Positions 14,341 to 18,852 of a stretch of 18,852 bases of DNA are shown here, one piece after another. The stretch covers positions 1 to 18,852 of the forward strand of contig CAYJXJ010000085.1 in assembly GCA_964374095.1 (NCBI GenBank). Direction: 5' to 3'. The notes under the pieces were generated by a model that saw only the letters and a list, made by a program, of their open reading frames with translations, was not told the origin of the DNA and searched no databases. The first letter of the stretch is position 1, and every line of letters begins with the position of its first letter. Source of the DNA: CAYJXJ01 sp964374095. GTDB taxonomy: Bacteria > Elusimicrobiota > Elusimicrobia > UBA1565 > UBA9628. A program made the position numbers and the translations under genes.

Positions 14341-14370
14341 ACTTTAGCAGGCCTGCTGGGCCCCTGTCAA
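14341..14370 (-). promoter_or_regulatory. Promoter of the coiled-coil/START/msrBA operon with operator-like palindrome
   Basis: On the minus strand, a perfect TTGACA (14370-14365) is followed by an 18-base spacer and TAAAGT (14346-14341). Transcription should start about 20 bases before the ATG at 14315, leaving room for the GAGGAGGAG ribosome binding site. The perfect 12-bp palindrome AGCAGGCCTGCT (14346-14357) sits in the spacer and touches the -10 box, a classic repressor position. Confidence 0.68.
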
Positions 14371-14384
14371 CGCGGCGGGAGACA

Positions 14385-14408
14385 GCTGCCTCCACCGATG
14401 GAGGCGGC
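14385..14408. promoter_or_regulatory. Inverted repeat in the divergent intergenic region
   Basis: GCTGCCTCCA and TGGAGGCGGC pair over ten positions (one G-T wobble) around the four-base loop CCGA. It lies upstream of both the minus-strand operon promoter and the glycosyltransferase operon, and ends about 107 bases before the latter's start. No T-run follows. It could be a regulator site or a hairpin ending stray transcription. Confidence 0.4.
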
Positions 14409-14494
14409 AGGTCTTCCCACGCCCGCGCATCGTCGGAATGAGGGACGGGCCATCTCCCGCCCGCTTGCGTCGGTTCGCGGGCATTTCCCGAGAT

Positions 14495-14505
14495 TATGAT
14501 ATGAT
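14495..14505 (+). promoter_or_regulatory. -10 region of the glycosyltransferase operon
   Basis: Two overlapping TATGAT hexamers lie at 14495-14500 and 14500-14505. The second is preceded by TGA, forming an extended -10 element (TGN-TATGAT), which can act without a strong -35 box. None is visible at normal spacing. The transcript would start a few bases before the ATG at 14516, and no Shine-Dalgarno sequence is present. Confidence 0.5.
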
Positions 14506-14515
14506 CCAAGCCGTC

Positions 14516-15691
14516 ATGCGGGTCCTTTTCGTGACCGAGCGCTTCACTCCCGACCGCGGCGGGGCGGCGGTCTCCGCGGCGAGGCAGGCCGCCGGTCTGG
14601 CGCCCCGGCTGGAGCGCCTGGACGTCCTGCTGCTCGACGGCTCCCTGCCTCCCGGGCGTTCCCGCTCGGAGGACCACGCGGGCGGCGGGACCCTCCGGAT
14701 CGGACGGGCGCCTTCCAACGCGGAGTCCCTCCAGTTGCTTTGCGAGGCCGCCCTCAATCTGCACCGGGCGCATCGCTACGATCTCTTCCATGGATTCTAC
14801 GCCGTCTACGCCGGCTACGTGGCCGCGCTGGCGGCGCGGCGCGCCGGCGTGCCTTGCGTCGTGAGTCTGCGCGGCAACGACGTGGACCGCTGTCTCTTCG
14901 ACGGAAAGAGACTGCCCATGCTGCGCTGGGCGCTGGAATCCGCCGACGCGGTGGCGGGGGTTTCCCAAGACCTCCTGGACAAGGCACGGGCGCTCACGGG
15001 CCGCGGCAACGGGCTATGGCGTATCTCCAACGGGGTCGATGCCGGGCTCTTCTCCCCGGATGGGCCTTTGCCCGAGGGTCTGCCGTCCGAGGCCCCGCGG
15101 CCTTGGATCGCCTTCTCCGGGGAACTCCGGCTCAAGAAGGGCCTGCCCCTTCTCCTGGACCTGGCCGAGCTCATGGGGCGCGCGGGACGCGGGACCCTGT
15201 TCGCGCTCGGGGGCGCGCGGGGCGAGTGCGCGGGGGAGCTGGAATCCTGGCGCCGCCGGCAGCCGGCGGCGAGCCGAAGGCTGCGCGCCCTTCCTTATGA
15301 AGGCGACCCGGCGCGGCTGGCCGCGGCCTATCGCGCCATGGATCTCTTCGTGTTCCCATCCCTGTGGGAGGGGATGCCCAACGCCCTGCTCGAGGCCATG
15401 GCCTGCGGCAAGCCGGTCCTTGCCTCGGCCGTCGGCGCCTTCCCCGAGGTTCTGCGCCATGGCGAGAACGGCTTCCTTCTTCCCGCCGAGCGCCTGGCCG
15501 AGTTTCCCGGGGAGGCCCTGCGCGTCGCGGCGATGCCTCAGGCGGAACTCGATCGAATCGGCCGGAACGCCCGCCTCGAGGCCTTGTCCCGCTACACCCC
15601 GGAGGCCGAGCGAGACGCGATTCTAACGCTTTACCGCCGGCTCCTCCCCGCGCGCGCCGACCGCGCGCGGCGCGCCGCGGCCGCGGCATGA
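14516..15691 (+). CDS. Glycosyltransferase, GT4 family (GT-B fold)
   Basis: A 391-residue GT-B enzyme that would move a sugar from an activated nucleotide donor to a glycan or lipid acceptor on the cytoplasmic face of the membrane. The start at 14516 gives the normal family opening MRVLFVTERFTPDRGGAA, with the glycine-rich acceptor loop; an ATG at 14501 would add five residues and overlaps the likely -10 box. The donor-binding half shows WIAFSGELRLKKGLPLLLD and the retaining GT4 motif Glu285-x7-Glu293 in EGMPNALLE, followed by AMACGKPVLAS and GENGFLLP. Length is normal. The donor and acceptor cannot be read from the sequence. Its stop overlaps the next ATG (ATGA), so the two glycosyltransferases are probably translated together. 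Confidence 0.9.
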   Translation: MRVLFVTERFTPDRGGAAVSAARQAAGLAPRLERLDVLLLDGSLPPGRSRSEDHAGGGTLRIGRAPSNAESLQLLCEAALNLHRAHRYDLFHGFYAVYAGYVAALAARRAGVPCVVSLRGNDVDRCLFDGKRLPMLRWALESADAVAGVSQDLLDKARALTGRGNGLWRISNGVDAGLFSPDGPLPEGLPSEAPRPWIAFSGELRLKKGLPLLLDLAELMGRAGRGTLFALGGARGECAGELESWRRRQPAASRRLRALPYEGDPARLAAAYRAMDLFVFPSLWEGMPNALLEAMACGKPVLASAVGAFPEVLRHGENGFLLPAERLAEFPGEALRVAAMPQAELDRIGRNARLEALSRYTPEAERDAILTLYRRLLPARADRARRAAAAA

Positions 15692-16815
15692 AGGTCCTCT
15701 ACCTCGCCCCGGACCGGCTGGGCGCGCCCAAGGGCGCGGGTTCGCGCATCGCGCGGACCGTGCGGGCTTTGGGGGAATTGGGCTGCGAGGTGGAGGTCTT
15801 CGGTCCCGGCGAGCCGCCCCCCACCGACGCTCCGGTAAATTTCCTGGCCCGCAAGCTTGAGCTGCGCCGCGAGGCGCGGACCTGGCTCGAAGGCCGGCGG
15901 GCCGACGTCGCGATCGTGCGCAGCATCTGGGAAGGCCTCCCGGCGCTCCGCTGGGCCCGGCGGAGCCGGGCCCAACTCATCTTTGAAGCCCATGGATTGT
16001 CGTCGGTTGAATTGCCCTACCACTATCCCTTCCTCCACCGGCACGATGAAGTCCTGGCCAAAATCGCCTGCGAAGAGAGGGCGTTGATCCTGGGCGCCGA
16101 CCGGTTGATAGTCCCCTCGCGCACCAACGCCCGCTTCATGCGCCTGCTCGGCGCGCGTACCGACCGCGTCGCGGTCGTTCCCAACTCGGTGGACGTGGAG
16201 ATTTTTTCCCCGGCTCCCGAGCTCGCTCCCGCCGGCCCGCCGTGGCGGGTGGTCTATGTCGGCACGCTCTCCCCCTGGCAGGGCTTGGAGCTGCTATTCG
16301 AGGCGATCTCGCGCCTGCCCCATCGCGCGGCCGTCGAGCTGATCGCGGTCGGCCCGGCCAAGAGCCTCTGGCGGCGGCGGGTGAAGGCCCTGGCGCATCG
16401 CCTGCGCATCCACCGGCAGGTGTTTCTTTCAGGGCCTTCGGCCCAAGAGGACTTGGTGCCGATACTGCGCACGGCGCATATCTGCGCGGCACCCCTGCCC
16501 GCCGACGCGCGCAACGTCCTGCAAGGCTGCTGCCCGGTCAAGATCGTCGAATACATGGCTGTGGGGAGGCCGATACTCTCGACGGCCGTGCCTCCGGTCC
16601 TGGAAATCCTCGAGCACGGAAAGACCGCGCACCTTGTGGAACCCTCAAGCCCGCTGGCCCTGGCCGACGGCCTGCGCTGGATGATGGAGCATCCCGCCGA
16701 GCGCGAGGCCTTGGGCGCGCAAGCCCGCGCCGCGGCCCTGGCCGGGTGGACCCACGAGCGCTTCCGCGAGGATTTAAAGGCGGCGGTCTCGGGCTTGGCG
16801 GGGGTCCCGGCGTGA
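15688..16815 (+). CDS. Second glycosyltransferase, GT4-like
   Basis: A 375-residue GT-B glycosyltransferase starting at 15688 (MKVLYLAPDRLGAPKGAGSR), overlapping the previous stop by four bases. The acceptor-side half runs to about residue 175. The donor side begins at about WRVVYVGTLSPWQGLELL and contains PVKIVEYMAVGRPILSTAV, the usual GT4 nucleotide-sugar segment. The first acidic residue of the EX7E pattern is not present, since the aligned stretch reads QGCCPVKIVE, so only the second glutamate is kept. This is tolerated in parts of the family. A paired role with the upstream enzyme in one glycan is inferred from the overlap. No signal peptide or membrane segment is visible. The substrate is unknown. 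Confidence 0.87.
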   Translation: MKVLYLAPDRLGAPKGAGSRIARTVRALGELGCEVEVFGPGEPPPTDAPVNFLARKLELRREARTWLEGRRADVAIVRSIWEGLPALRWARRSRAQLIFEAHGLSSVELPYHYPFLHRHDEVLAKIACEERALILGADRLIVPSRTNARFMRLLGARTDRVAVVPNSVDVEIFSPAPELAPAGPPWRVVYVGTLSPWQGLELLFEAISRLPHRAAVELIAVGPAKSLWRRRVKALAHRLRIHRQVFLSGPSAQEDLVPILRTAHICAAPLPADARNVLQGCCPVKIVEYMAVGRPILSTAVPPVLEILEHGKTAHLVEPSSPLALADGLRWMMEHPAEREALGAQARAAALAGWTHERFREDLKAAVSGLAGVPA

Positions 16816-16895
16816 TCCGCATCGCCGACTACCCCGCCGCCGAGTTGGGCCAGCGGCTCAAGGTCGTGAAACCCCCGGCGCCGTTGGGGGCATGA
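16812..16895 (+). CDS. Possible 27-codon ORF overlapping the glycosyltransferase stop
   Basis: A GTG at 16812 overlaps the preceding TGA (GTGA), and the frame runs for 27 codons (MIRIADYPAAELGQRLKVVK then PPAPLGA). It ends 13 nt before the next ATG. The overlap is typical of translational coupling, and the composition is not obviously a shadow, but there is no Shine-Dalgarno sequence and no recognisable family. It may be a real small protein, a remnant of a longer gene, or chance. Confidence 0.25.
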   Translation: MIRIADYPAAELGQRLKVVKPPAPLGA

Positions 16896-16908
16896 GGAGG
16901 GCCAAGAG

Positions 16909-17724
16909 ATGAGGGCTTTGGAATACGACTTCCAGGATACGGCGGACGGGCTCCTCGCGCGTCTGGCCGTGGCCGCCTCCGAGGACCGTCAGGCTGAGGC
17001 TAAAGCCAAGAAGTTGGGCATTTTGGCCGGATTCTCGCTCCTGCTCAGCATCCTGCTGGTGTTCGCCAACTTCTTCAAGGCCGCGGGGTTCGTCCTCGTC
17101 TCGGTGATCGTCTGGCTTGTCTTCTACAAGCTCACCAAGGCCCACGATCTCGAAAACCGCAAGGTCGAGATGGCCGCCAAACTGCTCAAGATGATCAGGG
17201 CCGACGCTCCGGCCCAGGAGCAGATCAGCCTCAAGATCGACTTCCGGGGCTACAAAGAGGGCGGGGAGGTGGTGGATGCCAAGTCCGAGGGCTTTGGTTC
17301 CACCGTGCAGAAGTTCCGTGACCCGTGGCTGGCGCTCGTCGCCCGATTGGCCGACGGCAACGTCGTGCGCCTGGACGTGACCGACGATGTGACCTTAAAA
17401 AGCAAGCGCAAGCGCAAATACACCAAGGAGCGCGAGCGTTTCGCCACCCAGGTGGATCTCTCCCTGCGCCCGCAGGCCTGCTATGGCGATCCGACCGCTA
17501 TCGCCGGGAGGCTCAAGCTCATCACGCCGCCGCGCGTTTTCACGCTGAAGGGGATCCGCGTGAACGAGTCCCGGATTCACGCCTCCTTTGAAACCGGGCC
17601 CATGCTGACCGTCCGTTCGCCGCGCGCGCCGCTCCTGCCCGACATGAGCAAGGCCCTCACCGCGGAGGACCTTTTGGGGGTCTTGATGTGGGCGTATCGA
17701 GGCTTACGGAAGGGGACGGCCTGA
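16909..17724 (+). CDS. Membrane protein of unknown function, two N-terminal helices
   Basis: A 271-residue protein with GGAGG nine bases before its ATG. A short charged N-terminus (residues 1-34) precedes two hydrophobic helices (about 36-54 and 57-74) joined by a very short turn, so both ends should face the same side, probably the cytoplasm. The soluble part (about 100-271) reads as alternating beta strands, with a basic KSKRKRKYTKERER segment in the middle. I do not recognise the family. It lies between the second glycosyltransferase and the radical SAM gene, and its stop overlaps the next start (TGATG), so a membrane-side role with those enzymes is plausible but inferred. Confidence 0.75.
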   Translation: MRALEYDFQDTADGLLARLAVAASEDRQAEAKAKKLGILAGFSLLLSILLVFANFFKAAGFVLVSVIVWLVFYKLTKAHDLENRKVEMAAKLLKMIRADAPAQEQISLKIDFRGYKEGGEVVDAKSEGFGSTVQKFRDPWLALVARLADGNVVRLDVTDDVTLKSKRKRKYTKERERFATQVDLSLRPQACYGDPTAIAGRLKLITPPRVFTLKGIRVNESRIHASFETGPMLTVRSPRAPLLPDMSKALTAEDLLGVLMWAYRGLRKGTA

Positions 17725-18794
17725 TGTACAACCTCGCCGAGCTCATACGAAACCATGCCTTTATGGAGGGGTTTAACGACAGTTTGACAACGGGGGCGGT
17801 GCCCCCGTTGTTGCGGGACGCCAAAATCAAGCTCACCTCCCGCTGCAACCTGCGCTGCGTCATGTGCAAGTACTGGCAGACACGCGGGGAGGAGGCCTTG
17901 GCTTCCGACCGATGGCGTGAAGTCTTTTCCGAAATGGCCGCGCTGGGCTGCCGCAAGGTGCATTTCTCAGGCGGCGAAGTGTTCTTGCGCCCGGACTTCC
18001 TCGATCTGGCCGAGGACGCGGTCAACAAGAAGCTCAAGGTCAACATGACGACCAACGGGACCCTCATCGATCGTGAGCGCGCGCGCCGGATCGCCGACAT
18101 CGGCATCAACGCGGTGTCGATCTCGCTCGACGGGCCGGACCGCAAGTCCCACGAGGCCGTGCGCCGCCGCCCCCTCGCCTTCAAGCGGAGCTTAAAGGCC
18201 ATCCATTGGATCAAGAAGTTCTCGTCGAAGGTCAAGGTGCGGGTCAATTTCGTCATCATGCGCTCCAATTTCAGGCAGGTCCCGGAGATGGTGGAGCTGG
18301 CCGGCAAGCTCGGGGCCGAGAACCTCGTCGCCATGCCGGTGGACGAAAAGGGCCCGCGCGTCAACCGCCTCTCCAGGTCCCAAATCCGCGAATACAACCG
18401 CGACATCGCGCCGCGGGTGGCCGAGCGCCGCCGCCGCCACGGCTTGCCCACCACGATGCAAGACATCCACCCCTTCGGCGTGACGGAGAGCGAAATCGCC
18501 CTAAGCTCCCAGGGACTCTACGCCCGGGGGTACTTCGAGCGCCGGACCTGCCTGGCGCCCTGGCTGCACCTCTTCCTGGCCTGGGACGGCAACTCCTACC
18601 TCTGCTGCATGACCAACGGCCGCATGGAATCCCTCGGAAACGTCGGCCGCCAGAGCGTGCGCGAGGTCTTCCACGGCGAGCCCATGCAGCGGGTCCGGCG
18701 CGAGTTCCGCGCCGGGCGGCACCTTCCGACCTGCCAGCGCTGCGACCTCTTCCTTAAGGAGAACTCGCAGCTCCACGCCGCCCTGACGGGCTAG
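17724..18794 (+). CDS. Radical SAM enzyme with SPASM-type C-terminal domain
   Basis: A 356-residue enzyme expected to reductively cleave S-adenosylmethionine on a 4Fe-4S cluster and use the resulting radical to modify a substrate. The start at 17724 overlaps the previous stop and gives MYNLAELIRNHAF; a longer frame to 17688 lacks support. The cluster motif is Cys41-x3-Cys45-x2-Cys48 (CNLRCVMC), followed by the GGE motif (HFSGGEVFLRPD) and the TTNGT strand. The C-terminal part has the cysteine pattern of a SPASM domain holding auxiliary clusters: Cys276 (CLAPW), Cys294-Cys295 (YLCCM), and Cys337 and Cys340 (CQRC), with the usual LGNVGRQSVREVFHG stretch. SPASM enzymes include RiPP peptide modifiers and sugar or alcohol dehydrogenases. 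No precursor peptide is evident, so the substrate is open, and a glycan-related role is only suggested by the neighbours. Confidence 0.9.
   Translation: MYNLAELIRNHAFMEGFNDSLTTGAVPPLLRDAKIKLTSRCNLRCVMCKYWQTRGEEALASDRWREVFSEMAALGCRKVHFSGGEVFLRPDFLDLAEDAVNKKLKVNMTTNGTLIDRERARRIADIGINAVSISLDGPDRKSHEAVRRRPLAFKRSLKAIHWIKKFSSKVKVRVNFVIMRSNFRQVPEMVELAGKLGAENLVAMPVDEKGPRVNRLSRSQIREYNRDIAPRVAERRRRHGLPTTMQDIHPFGVTESEIALSSQGLYARGYFERRTCLAPWLHLFLAWDGNSYLCCMTNGRMESLGNVGRQSVREVFHGEPMQRVRREFRAGRHLPTCQRCDLFLKENSQLHAALTG
17787..17811 (+). repeat. Perfect 11-bp inverted repeat inside the radical SAM gene
   Basis: ACAACGGGGGC and GCCCCCGTTGT form a perfect eleven-base-pair stem with the three-base loop GGT. 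It lies at codons about 22-30, encoding the stretch TTGAVPPLL just before the radical SAM core. No T-run follows. In RNA this would be a very stable hairpin 60 bases into the reading frame. Confidence 0.7.
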
Positions 18795-18852
18795 GGCCAA
18801 GGGCGGGGATGGGGCCGGGCCCAAGGACCTAGGGCGGCGCGCCGGGCCCGCG
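18795..18852. other. Window end, no gene seen
   Basis: The last 58 bases are G+C-rich and contain two copies of GCCGGGCCC (at about 18813 and 18841). No start codon with support and no terminator with a T-run can be recognised before the sequence ends. Confidence 0.5.

Overview
The window is high-GC (roughly two thirds G+C by eye), densely coded bacterial DNA. It has no rRNA, tRNA, transposase, integrase or CRISPR array that I can see. Many genes begin with Sec-type signal peptides, and the set includes a signal-peptide-bearing methionine sulfoxide reductase, a START-domain protein and lipopolysaccharide-type glycosyltransferases, so a Gram-negative bacterium is likely. I cannot name the phylum from sequence alone. 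The large unfamiliar exported proteins recall high-GC Elusimicrobiota or Myxococcota-like genomes, but that is only an impression.

Layout. 1-224: non-coding, with an imperfect 20-bp palindrome, a perfect DnaA-box match and a purine-rich stretch. 225-3162 (+): an exported prolyl oligopeptidase (S9A) followed 22 nt later by a metallo-beta-lactamase-fold hydrolase. 3204-9884 (-): one uninterrupted frame for a 2226-residue exported protein. It has no recognisable overall family, but carries a ParB-like segment and a kinase-like module with most of the expected catalytic motifs near its C-terminus. 9885-10008: two divergent promoters, each placing the predicted transcript start at or next to the start codon. 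10009-11616 (+): an exported, low-complexity protein with a C-terminal membrane anchor. 11617-11893: a hairpin-rich intergenic region that may hold a small minus-strand gene.

14315 down to 11894 (-): an apparent three-gene operon of exported proteins: a coiled-coil protein with a Pro/Tyr-rich linker, a START-domain protein, and an MsrB-MsrA fusion. It has a strong promoter with a perfect palindrome in the spacer, and a hairpin that would bury the ribosome binding site of the Msr gene. 14516-18794 (+): an operon-like run of two GT4 glycosyltransferases, a possible 27-codon ORF, a two-helix membrane protein of unknown function and a radical SAM/SPASM enzyme. Starts and stops overlap at three of the junctions. 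This run looks like part of a surface glycan or modified-product locus continuing beyond the window.

The most unusual items are the giant exported protein with its embedded kinase-like and ParB-like modules, the leaderless-type divergent promoters that pair it with the membrane-anchored protein, and the RNA-hairpin and operator architecture of the Msr operon.
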